A program made the translations under genes and the position numbers. The notes under the pieces are model-generated. The model was not told the origin of the DNA, made no database searches, and was given only the letters and a program-made list of their open reading frames with translations. Positions 26,386 to 37,693 of a DNA stretch of 64,000 bases are shown here, piece after piece. Origin of the DNA: Lasioglossum baleicum (lineage: Eukaryota; Arthropoda; Insecta; Hymenoptera; Halictidae); NCBI RefSeq assembly GCF_051020765.1, contig NC_134941.1:2480001-2544000 (forward strand), written 5' to 3'. Each line of letters starts with the position of its first letter. Within the stretch, counting starts at the first letter, position 1.

Positions 26386-27171
26386 GTGAGCAAGTGCAGT
26401 GTTGCAGTTTCATTGAATTTTCTGTCACCTCATTAGTCTCGCGTGTAATTCAAAACGCAGACGTTACAGGATTCAATTCCTATTCACGAGTTACTCCCTA
26501 CACATGCTTTTCATTCCGCGAACAATTTCTTGTTATTACAATGTTCGTCTAAATGACAAAAATTTAAATTATATGTGCAGATGTTACATACAAGGTGGTA
26601 CACGCAACTTGCACACCTATGTATAATAACTTCCAAAGTATGCGTTGCACGAAAAAGTTTGGTATACAGAAGTTGCATGGTCTGAAGAGATACATTGTGT
26701 AGTGTATTTATTTTTTTTACCGGTGGACGCGTAAAGGACATATGAAGGTCAACTTCATTTTTTTAAATGGAATGAGGTATTTTTTAATACATCAATCGAT
26801 GCAGCTGGACATTCGTTACAAAAAAGTACTAACCTATGTCGATGAAATTTTCAGTATGCATATAAGTTACCGAAATCTATAAAACGCATTTTTTAAATTA
26901 TCGTTACAGGCCCAGATAAAAAAGTTACAAAACATCATTTTTAAAAATTTTGTATAATTCCTACCAATTGCAATCGTAATAAATTTTTGTTTACTTATTC
27001 TCTAGCGAACTAGCCAGTCTAATATCTAAAAAATATTCAAGTCCTTTGGACCAATTTCTAAAAAGTTATGCGATTTTTAAGGGTGTCCACTCATTATTGC
27101 CGCTGACTGTAACTCCTTTTAAGTTTGAAGGGATGCGAGAAGGTTTTAATAAGACGGTTACCTATTTTCAG

Positions 27172-27329
27172 AGCCGTGAAAGTGTACACGGACCCACAGA
27201 GGCCGAGGAGACCAGTAACCGATATCTCTGTGTCCCCAGACGATGGCAGAAGAATAGTGGTCTCCTACTGTTTCTTGGAGTTCGGTAGGCGAGCAGACTA
27301 CAGTAACACGGTGTATGTCTGGCAGGTCG
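27172..27329 (+). CDS. DNAI2: DNAI2 exon 4 (residues 149-202)
   Basis: Acceptor CCTATTTTCAG. Encodes VKVYTDPQRPRRPVTDISVS, SYCFLEF and the WD strand end YVWQV, matching human VFRDPQEIKRAATHLSW and YIWDL. I chose donor GTACGT at 27330, not the GT at 27326, because only it leaves phase 1 and yields the conserved junction VDNPNEP. Confidence 0.92.
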
Positions 27330-27731
27330 GTACGTAGAAAAAATAGCTTCCGGTTCTTCTAACCGCAAGTCTCGATTTTCACTGCATTATCAAAATCGGC
27401 CGGGTATTTGCATCGCTTTGCATCTCTTTGCATATCCTCGGGAAAGGACGTTCCATTGAAAATGGTCGAGATTGAAACCCCGGGGTTGGCTTCGTGTTTT
27501 GCTTTCGGAGAGAAATTGTCCGCTTTTCTATACGGCTGAAAGAGATTCATGTTCCCGGGATACCGCGTGATGCTGCGAGGTGAACGATGAAAATTAATTT
27601 TCCGGGCAAGAGACTGAATTAATTGTATGAAACATCTTACTCGCCGTGGTCGTGATACTAAACTGTGTACGCGTGCGCTGCCGAAGAAAATTTGATATTC
27701 GTCTGACAACCTTCATTAACCCCTACGCGGA

Positions 27732-28139
27732 GCGCTAAGTGAAATATTATTTCGCATAGCAGACGATCTATTTCTATTTAAGTCGTGAATTAAATATCGC
27801 GTTCGATGCAAAACGTATTTTAAATATTTTATTCGAAAGGTTCAGTATATGAAGGTACTTTATTTTGATAGAATTTTCAGTGTTTGAAAATAACATTTTA
27901 TTTAGCTGAACGTCATAGTGTTGTAGCTGATGTCAAGACCAGTTCAATGATGTGGCACACCATGACGCTGAGTGAAATATCATTTCGCATAGCAGACGAT
28001 CTATTTCCGTTTAAATCGTGAATTAAATATCGCGTTCGCTGCAAAACGTATTTTAAATATTTCATTCGATAGGTTCAGTAAACGGAAGTACTTTATTTTG
28101 AAATAATTCTCAATGTTTGAAAATAACATTTTATTTGAA
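27732..28139. repeat. Tandem duplication in intron 4, period about 233 bp
   Basis: The block containing AGTGAAATATTATTTCGCAT at 27738 recurs at 27971. Both copies extend through ATTAAATATCGCGTTCG to ATAACATTTTATTT with scattered differences. Confidence 0.85.
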
Positions 28140-28529
28140 AATTCCAGAAAATGGTGATACTTTGTTCTGAAATGATCTACTTTAATTCATTCTCTGTACG
28201 TTTATCATTAATTCCATCTCCATAAATTACTTTCAGTCGACTAAAATAATATTTTAACCGTAAGATTCTGTGTATCATAGATCTTTATACCGAACGATTT
28301 GGTTTACTTCAATTAATTCTCATCATTTACTTCAAACAAGTAATTTACCTTTTCTGAAGTAATTAACACTTCATGAACTTTATAAATTATTTTCACTTTT
28401 GATTAAACCAATACTTGAAATAATGTTCGAAGACTTTAGTTTATTTGTAGGATTCTCAAAATAGTGAAACTTTGCAAAAATATTGTTCTATCTTATGTTC
28501 AATTTATGTGTTATAATTTGTAATCATTA

Positions 28530-28684
28530 GACTGCGGATCTTTATGCGTTAAAAAATTTTCGAAGACGTCAATATATGATTTCTCCTTTTTTAAAATCAT
28601 TAAGGGAATAAATAGCATTCAATTTAGTTTCTATTTATTGCAATCTATGCAGATCATTTTTCTTTTGCATAAAGATCCGCAGTC
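28530..28684. repeat. GACTGCGG MITE copy, shortened
   Basis: Perfect ends GACTGCGGATCTTTATGC and GCATAAAGATCCGCAGTC with TA on both sides; about 40 bp shorter than other copies. Confidence 0.85.
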
Positions 28685-29119
28685 TAGTAATCATATAATA
28701 AATCACACACAAATAATCGATGTGTGTGATTTTTATTTGTTAATTATTCAGTAAATGAAACTCGCCTAAATCGCTCGATTACCTTAAAACCTCGAAGAAG
28801 AGCCGCGTGAAGTTACTTGGCGGGACACGTCTCATAAGCTGATTGCTTCTTATGCACAATCAAAGGATTGACTACTGCATGGTCGCAGACAGCTGCAGTC
28901 CAAACGATAGTTTCAAAGGTAGTCTCGAAAGAGTAATTGATTTTGATGTGACAAGCAACTGATCGATGACTGGCGGCGACGCGTAAGCCGCTCGAAACGC
29001 GAAGAGCGATGATCAAATGTAAACGGGCGGTTACGATGAAAATCATGGCGGCGCGGCGTGCGGTTCTCATTCACTTCTTTAATCCGGATTAAGAGGCACT
29101 GCCGTTATTTTGCGTGCAG

Positions 29120-29297
29120 ACAATCCCAACGAGCCTTACATGGCGATGGAGCCTTTTTGTCCATGCGTCACATGCGAATTTAATCCTCGGGATCCTTCCA
29201 TCCTCGCCAGCGGTCTTATGACGGGCCAGGTCTGCAACTGGGATCTCAGAATCAGCGAGAAACCCGTTCAGTACTCTGATCTGCTATACAGTCACAG
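29120..29297 (+). CDS. DNAI2: DNAI2 exon 5 (residues 202-261)
   Basis: Acceptor TTTTGCGTGCAG. Encodes CEFNPRDPSILASGLMTGQV followed by the WD strand end NWDLR and ending ...YSHR, which matches human [20 protein letters not shown], CWDTR and SSHR. Donor GTGAGC, phase 2. Confidence 0.95.
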
Positions 29298-29550
29298 GTG
29301 AGCGGTAGGAAGGTGTGTTTGTTTGACTTTTTCTGGGGGAACGCGCGCTGACTCACGCGAGTTCCTTTTGCTATGCTATCCTATACAACAATTCTGGGCA
29401 CGGTTGGGGCTCCTCAAAGCAGTGGTGAGATATTGGGCGGCGATTTTAACCTCAGTAAAGTAAAATTCTACATAAAATGGGGTACCTTGAACACCAGGTA
29501 ATATATCGGTACTTTCCCGCCAATATGCACTACCGCTCAAAAGTATCCAG

Positions 29551-30455
29551 ACACTTGCGAAATGTGTAATAGCATCGCATAAAAGTTACTTAAGAATCTA
29601 AAATAGTGACTAAAATCGATCCTTATTACTCTCTTATGGAATATCTAACGTTTTAAGTTAAAAACTGTTCTGTTTTTTACTACTTTGCTTTTTTATTTAG
29701 CTACGAGGATCGTCCTTAATTTTTTCAATGGAATGTCTACTATTTTTTTCTGAAATTCGGATAAATTATGAAATTATGTGTAAAAACGTAATATACAAAG
29801 TGGGAACTAAAATGAATTTCAAAAATTTTCGGGTACCCGCCCATCCCTAGTGTTTACCCTCGTATTAACTTAACGTGACTCTGAAACATTGCCATACTAT
29901 TATTCAAAACAGTTTTAATATTATTAAATTTGTCTGTATTCTATGAATTATAAAAAGCTCAACTGTGGTATGAGAAAACAGGTTCAATTTCACATGCACA
30001 ATGTAAAAAAGATTACATGGACTAAAAATGATCTGGGTTGAAAGGTATGTCTTGATTTTCGAATTAAAATTGCTTCGAGTCCAAAGGGTTAACCCATTTG
30101 CAAGTAAAATGGATCTCTAAAAGATAAGTATACGATACTGAAGAAATTTGAATCATACCACAGGTAGCATTCCTGACAAATTTTTCGAAATTTTCCATTT
30201 GTCAACTTTTTATTTCCATTTTGGACAATCTGTATTTGCACCCCATACACAGAGACAAGGTTAAGCTGATCGTAAGTGGACATCCCATTTCGAATAAAAT
30301 CGACTTGGAAAGCACAGGAGGGTTAAAAATTAATTGTCACACTTGCGAAATGTGTAATAGCAACGCATAAAAGTAACTTAAATATCTAAAATAGTGACTA
30401 AAATCGATCTTTATTACTTTCTTATGGAATATCTACCAAATTAAGTTGAAAACTA
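29551..30455. repeat. Two dispersed copies of a 115-bp block in intron 5
   Basis: The block starting ACACTTGCGAAATGTGTAAT occurs at 29551-29667 and again at 30339-30455. Both contain AAAATAGTGACTAAAATCGA. The lead-in CCGCTCAAAAGTATCCAGAC at 29533-29552 resembles Tc1-type transposon ends, so these may be fragments of a Tc1-like MITE. Confidence 0.7.
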
Positions 30456-30562
30456 CCTATGTGGAAACTTACTAATATTAGACTAAGATTAAATACGAGA
30501 TTCGTCGACGTATCCATCACGATTAGATATCGTTGCTTGCACTAATCGCGGCAATCTTTCTA

Positions 30563-31234
30563 CAGTAAAGTCGCGATATTTGTCAACGACCGCGTACGCG
30601 ATAGTTGCCAGGTGCCTACCCCTCCACTGGCGGCCAACGTCCCAGGGCGATGATGAGTAAAACTTCTTTATTTTTCATTATTTTTTATGTGACTTTCATC
30701 AAATTATTTCTAGAATTTTCCTGATTAAAATAACACCAGACATTATATAATTTCAACTGCAGTTAGCGGTTCAATCGACGATGAAAATTTCGGGCGCAAG
30801 AAAGGACAGCGTATGGGAAAGAAAGAGACGCAGACAATCGCCGTCGCATCGCCGGCACAGTTCAAAGACCCGTGTGTTCGCTGTCCTTCCTTGCGTCCGA
30901 AACTTTCATCGTCGATTAAACCGTTAAATACAGTTGAAATTATATCCTGTTTGGTCTTATTTTAATCAGAAAAATGCCATAAATAAGTTGGTGAAAGCCC
31001 CATAAAAAAATAATGACAAATAAAGATGTTTTTGTACATTCGATTAGTAGTAATTCACACCGATACGCTTCGGCCACGCGATCCGTATGTCATGCTGTCC
31101 TTCTGTACGTTCGGCTTTCGTTTGAACTCGCGGCGCGGTCGGCGCGGTAGACGCAGTCATAAAAAGATAATGTCGGTATGCGATAGTTGTTCGTGCAGAA
31201 TACAGGCTGTTTGACAGGAATCGCGACTTTACTG
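30563..31234. mobile_element. CAGTAAAG mariner-type MITE in intron 5
   Basis: Starts CAGTAAAGTCGCGAT and ends ATCGCGACTTTACTG, flanked by TA at 30561-30562 and 31235-31236. The arms also share the adjoining TTGTCAA, and an inner inverted pair lies at about 30776-30925. Related pieces occur at 8140-8226, 32640-32880 and 55640-55830. The right end lies 48 bp before exon 6. Confidence 0.85.
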
Positions 31235-31282
31235 TATCTCGTCCACGGTAGTGAAAGGATTAACAAAAGAATTTGTTCCAAG

Positions 31283-31711
31283 GGCTTATGCTAATGCAGT
31301 GAAATGGGTGCCAACGAAGACCAACACAGAATTCTTCTCCACTTCGTCGGACGGATGTTCTTTATGGTGGGACACGCGACGGCTTCGGCAGCCAACGGAA
31401 AAACTGATAATGGATTTGGACAAACCGAACGAGCCTACCATGGAGAGATCGGTCGGAATCTCCAGCATAAATTTCGGACCAATGGTCGGGACGAAGTTCA
31501 TGTGCGGCTTGGACAACGGTACCATTGTTACCGGCACGCGGAAAGCGAAAACCAACGCCGAAAAAATGGCCGCCAAGTTCATCGCCCATTTCGGACCGGT
31601 GTGCGCTGTTGATCGAAACGTACTCAACCCGTCGATATTCATGTCTGTTGGAGACTGGAGGGTTAAAGTCTGGGCGGAAGATACCAGGGAAGGGAACTTA
31701 ATCTCCACTCT
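31283..31711 (+). CDS. DNAI2: DNAI2 exon 6 (residues 261-404)
   Basis: The largest propeller exon. It encodes the strand ends SLWWDTRR and VKVWAED, plus TGTRKAKTNAEK and SVGDW, all strongly conserved in the family (human CNRKAKTSAEK, TVGDW). The open frame extends upstream to 31251, but only the AG at 31281-31282 restores the phase after exon 5, and it gives the exact human spacing from SHR to the next Trp. Donor GTACGT, phase 2. Confidence 0.92.
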
Positions 31712-31810
31712 GTACGTTAGTTACTGTATAGGTTATCATTTTATTAAGTCATTCGGAAAGTAATTTCGATTTTCGTGTAGGAATGGAATTGCTTTCATTT
31801 GTTATTACTA

Positions 31811-32005
31811 GACTGCGGATGTTTAGGCAATTTTCAATTTTTGTAGACGAATTTTAAGAAAGTGGAATAAAATACAATCTTATCTCCAGTGGTAGCACCC
31901 TTTCCAGATCAAAAAAATAAAAATTGTACTGAATTTTGTCGAATTTTATGTTTCACCCTTTTTTGAAAATTTTCAGAAACCTTAAATGCATAACGATCCG
32001 CAGTT
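31811..32005. repeat. GACTGCGG MITE copy in intron 6
   Basis: Begins GACTGCGGATGTTTAGGCA after TA and ends GCATAACGATCCGCAGTT. Confidence 0.8.
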
Positions 32006-32639
32006 ATTACTTAACCGTATTTGAAATCGCAAAATCGTGGTATATTTTTCTCAATTCAAGAAAGAGTTCTCAATCATTTCTGCAAATACTAAATACCATT
32101 CAATGAATAGTATTGTAACAATATTAAATGACGATTACAGTTGAATTGATATTTTAATAAGTTGAACGAGTAAAAATTGTTTGTGTTTCTCGTCTAAGTT
32201 GTTTTAATAAATTATTTATTATACATATAGATTTTAAAATATCTGCTCCATGAACACAGTTGGTAAAAAAGCTTGTTGGATAATTATTTATTCATTTTAA
32301 TTAAGGGGACACAATTGTTTCAGAGTTCCAAAAAATTAATTCTTCTTTCTGCGTTCACGTATTGATGTTCCAAAATATTATGAGGCCAGTGTAGAAGGAT
32401 AGAGGGTCGTGGAATGTTTTTAATCTCCTGATTTATAAATCCAAGGATCGTCATCGATTTTCCCTTTTAGCTCCATTAGTAATTACTCAAATGAAAAAGT
32501 GGCTTCGAAGGCGACGATATACACTACTGTGCGAAAGAAAGAAGCACCCAGTATAATTATAAGATATAATGACAAACAATAACTTATGTAGAAATTGTAT
32601 TGTACAATGATTGATTTATTGCATTTAACGTATTAGATA

Positions 32640-32880
32640 ATTCGCAATAACACATAGAGTAAATCCTGTATAAACGCAAAAGCGTCGGGGAGATTCGTTT
32701 GCATTTATCGTAGACGGGACACTATTTTTTGCGACTCTCCGCGTCTCATTCTTTCCCGTACGCTGTCCTTCGTTGTGCCCGAAACGTTCATCGTCAATTG
32801 ATCGCACGGGCCTTTGAACTGTGCCGGCGACTGCGACTCTCCGCGTCGCATTAATAGTGGTTCTCACCGATATACCCAAG
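32640..32880. repeat. Fragment related to the 30563-31234 MITE
   Basis: In reverse orientation this stretch matches the middle of that element: the GACGATGAA block, GGACAGCGTA(C/T)GGGAAAGAA, and GCCGGCACAGTTCAAAG. No ends were found. Confidence 0.65.
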
Positions 32881-32941
32881 CCAAATCACATTACTACAGT
32901 GGAGGGGATATTTTTTTTGCGTTTATAGAAGATTTATTATA

Positions 32942-33544
32942 CAGGGTCATCCGTTTTTAAACGGCCAAATGTTAACCAGCTGTAGAGGACCCCAAATGGA
33001 ACAACTTTTACCCCTATCACTTTTTTTGTTTCGGCCTTGATTTCCAGATAATTGCAAAAAACCATCATTTTTTGAGTTTACATAAAATTAAATATCTCAG
33101 GACTCCAATGATGAATCTTGATGGTTTTTCCTTTGTTTAGTTTAAAATAAGTAGGGGCATCTTTTTTTATTGAATAAACTTTTTGTATGACCTTCGGATC
33201 ATGGTTTTTTGGCGTGGGGCACACCGCCACTTTCCAACTTATTTCTTTCAGGCTCCACGGTGTGCCCCACGCCAAAAAAACCATGATCCGAGGGTCATAC
33301 AAAAAAGTTTATTCAATAAAAAAGATGCCCCTACTTATTTTAAACTAAACAAAGGAAAAACCATCAAGATTCATCATTGGAGTCCTGAGATATTTAATTT
33401 TACGTAAACTCAAAAAATGATGATTTTTTGCAATTATCTGGAAATCAAGGCCGAAACAAAAAAAAGTGATAGGGGTAAAAGTTGTTCCATTTGGGGTCTT
33501 CTACAGCTGGTTAACGTTTGGGCGTTTAAAAACGGATGACCCGG
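32942..33544. mobile_element. 603-bp near-perfect palindromic MITE in intron 6
   Basis: Ends CAGGGTCATCCGTTTTTAAA and the inverse ...AAAAACGGATGACCCGG, with TA at 32940-32941 and 33545-33546. The two halves are complementary almost to the centre, so both strands encode nearly the same frame (33078-33302 minus, 33183-33407 plus). Non-autonomous, TA target. Confidence 0.9.
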
Positions 33545-34332
33545 TATATAAGTATATTCTCATGAGATATTAGATCTTTTTATGTTTTTTTACGTTTTAG
33601 ATACTAGATTCTTTACGCTTTTCTATGAAATATGGTCGGGCGCTTCTTTCTTTTGCAGAGTAGTGCAACTGCTTAGCGTGATAGCAAAATTAGTTCTGGA
33701 ATGGAAAGCTGTGTCAGTTTTGATTCAAACAAAAATGATGCATACATGCAATTTTGTGCGACTCTCGGCTGATAGGGAGGCTCCAATGACCTATATCCTT
33801 TCAAAGTGTCATATGTATATTGGTTGTCAGCGGTCGCCTAGCAGAGCTAAATATTTAGAGGAAATCTGGTTGGCCCCTGGCCGACGCGGTGGAATGGGTA
33901 AAACTGACCCACATTGTTCTTTCGAATCACAATATTGGTTATTAGCAATCGAGTGTCTGATGCAAATATTTAGAGAAAGTCTGTCGCATCATCGACTGGA
34001 GTGATAGGCTGCGATCAAACCATATACTGTTGTTTGAAAGGGTCATATTTGGTCGACCTCGTCAATCGGCAATCTAAATCTCTGTGTACTCTGCCTTTTA
34101 CCTGCTGTTGAACTTCCGAAAACGCGCGAACGCAGAATTGTAATCTTCTGAATTAATTTCGGGCTTCCATGTTGGAGATTCTAACATTGATTCGTTTTGG
34201 CGTGGTCATACGTACAGGGTGAGTCACGAAAAACCGAACACCTCAATTTCTCTGTTCATATGAAGGATACATGCGATATAAAGATCTGTGCAAAGTTAGG
34301 GATGCATTTGGAACACATGCAATAACAAGAGC

Positions 34333-35330
34333 ACGCATTAATAATGACAATAATCAACAAGTTCTATGAATTTTAATGTACCTTTCATATATACAGTACA
34401 TTTCATGATTCTGAGTCTCTGATTTATTCGAGTGTTCTGGTAAACAAATGAAGGAAGCCATTGTTCTGTTTCAGAATCTGTTTAATGCGAAATTAGCCAG
34501 TTATTCACCGTTCATAAAATTTGCACTATCTCTCTCTCTCTCTCTCTCTCTCTTTGCGCTTATTAATAATATAATACTTCTAGTTTTTTACTCAGAATTC
34601 AATCGTTCACGACAAAATTAAGATTGACCTTCTGCAATAAAGAATCTCAAAAGAATTTCATATTTTGATAAAAATAGAAAAAACTAAAGTAATAGTTTAG
34701 ATAATCGACCAAATACTTTACTTGCAATTTACAGTTACTCACATAATTCATCACACACACTCTCCAGAATAACTTTTCTATAAATCGACCAAAATGCTTC
34801 AAAGTTCATCGAAATTGGTTGATCGGTTTACGAGTTATGAACGCATTAATCATGACAATAATCAACAAGTTCTATGAATTTTAATGTACCTTTCTCTGAT
34901 TTATTTGAGTGTTCTGGCAAACGAATGAAGGAAGGTAACAGTTTAGGTAATCGACCAAATAGTTTACTTACAATTTACAGTTACTCACATAATTGATCAC
35001 ACACACTCTCCAGAATAACTGTTCTATAAATCGACCAAAATGCTTCAAAGTTCATCGAAATTGGTTAATCGGTTTACGAGTTATGAACGCATTAATAATG
35101 ACAATAATCAACAAGTTCTATGAATTTTAATGTACCTTTCTCTGATTTATTTGAGTGTTCTGGCGAACAAATGAAGGAAGGTAACAGTTTAGGTAATCGA
35201 CCAAATAATTTACTTGCAGTTTACAGTTACTCACATAATTGATCACACACTCTCCAGAATAACGTTTTTATAAATCGACCAAAATGCTTCAAAGATCATC
35301 GAAATTGGTTAATTGGTTTACGAGTTATGA
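34333..35330. repeat. Tandem repeat in intron 6, period about 246 bp
   Basis: Units starting ACGCATTAAT(A/C)ATGACAATA lie at 34333, 34841 and 35087; the first is longer and holds the TC run. Each unit contains GATTTATT(T/C)GAGTGTTCTGG, a TCACACACTCTCCAGAATAA segment and ATCGAAATTGGTT. A short inverted copy of the last segment follows at about 35390-35440. Confidence 0.85.
34529..34553. repeat. TC microsatellite
   Basis: Uninterrupted TC dinucleotide run of about 12 units. Confidence 0.95.
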
Positions 35331-35691
35331 ACGATCAAAGGTGGTAAAAATGGCAATTTTCACGATTTTCAGCATGTAACTGCCGTTTTTACCACTTTCG
35401 ATCGTTTATGACTCGTAAACCAATTAACCAATTTCGACGAGAATTTTCAAAATGTATATTGACTCGGATAAATAAAATTGTGAAACTCAATTTTCATTAT
35501 TATTGTTTGAACATTGTTTCATCAAGAAATTGGAGTCGTTTGGTCCATTTATAGACAAGTTATCCTGATCTAAAGTGTGTGTGATCAATTATGTGTAGCA
35601 CACTTGTTAGCTGAACCACCGAGTATATTTACAAAATTAGTTGTTACATGTTGTTAACGGCACATTTCACGAAAAATCGTACCACCGTCAG

Positions 35692-35974
35692 GTACATGCA
35701 ATCTAACCCAACATCTGGATGCTGGGACAAGACAAGAAACTCAGTTTTTTACGTAGCGACGGACGCTGGAACTCTAGTCGCCTGGGACCTTCTCCAGAGA
35801 CTGCGGAAGCCAATTTTCAAGTTGCAATTGTGCAAGGAGAAGATCACGGCATTAGCGCCCTACGAAGAAGGGACGTACATGGCCGTCGGCAACTACAACG
35901 GGAACTCTTACCTTGTCGAATCAACCGAGTTCCTTCAGCACTTCGACAGGAAGGACCGGGCAGCGTTATCAGAG
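35692..35974 (+). CDS. DNAI2: DNAI2 exon 7 (residues 404-498)
   Basis: Acceptor ACCACCGTCAG. Encodes YMQSNPTSGCWDKTRNSVFY and TDAGTLVAWDLLQ, matching human YLTDAAWSPVRPTVFFT and DGTLDIWDF, the last clear WD strand. It continues with LCKEKITAL and AVGNYNGNSYLVE, then FDRKDRAALSE. Donor GTAGAT, phase 0. Confidence 0.93.
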
Positions 35975-36524
35975 GTAGATGACCGTAAAACTAATGTCTG
36001 TATTCGTTTTTACCCATACATGTTTATCCGTCCGGTCTACGAGCGGTTTTTCTTGTAGCTGCGCAAAAACCTTTTCCGCTCTGCAGTTTGGGAAACTAAA
36101 TAATTCACCCCGTATTTAAAATTCGTTAATGATTACCGGACTCCGAAAGTTTAATCGCCCGCAGCACCGTTTAACCGAAACGACTACGGTGCATTAATGA
36201 TTCTAAGCGAAATTTAACAATAAGCATTTATCTGTTATTGTTACGCTATAGAGGCTTATGATCATTTATAGTGAAAGGGATTGGGATTAAATGAAACTAA
36301 AGTAAAACGAAAAAATTACACACTATGAATATTAAAAATTAAGGAAGTTTTGGTACAAGTGATATAATTGTTATTGGGTTATTTATTACTGAGATATTTT
36401 TCATTATTATCATATCGTAATGGTTTCACGTTCGCTAGAATATTCTTAGATTTCCTTGATATAAATTCATCAGCGTAATATGATTTTAAAAAGTGAAATA
36501 AAATAAATTGTTCACTAATGATTA

Positions 36525-36718
36525 GACAGCGGATCTTCATGCAAAATAAAAATTGTCAACCTAAGTTTCAGCAAATCGGAGTGAAATAGTTTATTTTCTT
36601 CTTTAATATCTTGAATAAGTTCGAGATAATATAACAGTGTTTTCTAAATTCTTCTAATTGCTTTACTGTCTTAAATTGCCCTACTCATTCTTGTCATAAA
36701 CGCATAAAATCCGCTGTC
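36525..36718. repeat. GACAGCGG MITE copy in duplication unit 1
   Basis: Ends GACAGCGGATCTTCATGCA and GCATAAAATCCGCTGTC with TA outside both. Confidence 0.85.
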
Positions 36719-37040
36719 TACTAATTAGGGAGCTTCATTTGGTTTGAATTTGGGATTGGGATTAAATGAAACTAAAGTAAAACGAAAAAATTACACACTA
36801 TGAATATTAAAAATTAAGGAAGTTTTGGTACAAGTGATATAATTGTTATTGGGTTATTTATTACTGAGATATTTTTCATTATTATCATATCGTAATGGTT
36901 TCATGTTCGTTAGAATGTTCTTAGATTTCCTTGATATAAATTCATCAGCGTAATATGATTTTAAAACGTGAAATATTCAACGAAATGAAGAATTAATTGC
37001 TTCGCTTTAGTGTATAAAATAAATTGTTCACTAATTATTA

Positions 37041-37221
37041 GACAGCGGATCTTCGTGCAAAATTAAAATTGTCTACAGCAAATCGGAGTGAGATTTTATT
37101 TTCTTCTTTAATATTTTGAATAAGTTCGAGATAATATAAGTGTTTTCTAAATTCTTCTACTTGCTTTACTGTCTTAAATTGTCCTACTCATTCTTGTCAT
37201 AAACGCATAAAATCCTCTGTC
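37041..37221. repeat. GACAGCGG MITE copy in duplication unit 2
   Basis: Ends GACAGCGGATCTTCGTGCA and GCATAAAATCCTCTGTC with TA outside both. It is the duplicated sister of the copy at 36525-36718. Confidence 0.85.
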
Positions 37222-37417
37222 TACTAATTAGGGAGTTTTATATTTAGTTTGAATTTATACAATAATAGGGAGAAGCCCACTTTCATTTGCATTTAATGAA
37301 CGTACGTAAATCAGACGATGAAAATGCGAATTCCAGTAAATATCTGATGGACTGCAGGGTCAATTCATCAGGAAGAACGAAGTTTTCTAAAAAATATTGT
37401 CTTATTCCTTATCGCAG

Positions 37418-37693
37418 TATCTGGAAAGATGCTCGAAGTTAACGAAGGCAGTGGACGCGCGGCTGAGGGAGATTAAATTAATGCATAAACTTACGACTGA
37501 GTGGGAAGAGGCCGCTGTGCCTGTTCCCAAGGTCAAAGAGAAGAGGAAATCGAAAAAGAAGGAGAAAGACACAAACCACGTGAACAACAACGACAAGAAA
37601 CACAGCAGAGATTCAAAGAAGAAAGTTAAAAACGATTCAATGACGATCCACCTGATGGAGGCAGAAAATAAGTATTACGAGCTTGTGGGACAG
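37418..37693 (+). CDS. DNAI2: DNAI2 exon 8 (residues 499-590)
   Basis: Acceptor TTCCTTATCGCAG. Encodes YLERCSKLTKAVDARLREIK, like the charged helix after the propeller in DNAI2 (human [20 protein letters not shown]). A Lys-rich stretch (KEKRKSKKKEK) follows, then MEAENKYYELVGQ, which fits human KAEEEFFDIIFAEL. Donor GTACCC, phase 0. This exon holds the last homology to vertebrate DNAI2. Confidence 0.9.

Larger units (their letters stand above)
36279..37260. repeat. Tandem segmental duplication in intron 7, unit about 475 bp
   Basis: The block starting GATTGGGATTAAATGAAACT at 36279 recurs at 36754. Each copy includes the same intronic sequence and then its own copy of the GACAGCGG MITE, so the MITE was present before the duplication. 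The second unit has about 50 extra bases near 36975. Confidence 0.9.

Noticed and set aside
33078..33407. Two 74-codon ORFs with almost the same protein on opposite strands
   Set aside because: They are the two arms of one palindromic MITE, so the identity comes from the palindrome and not from a gene pair.
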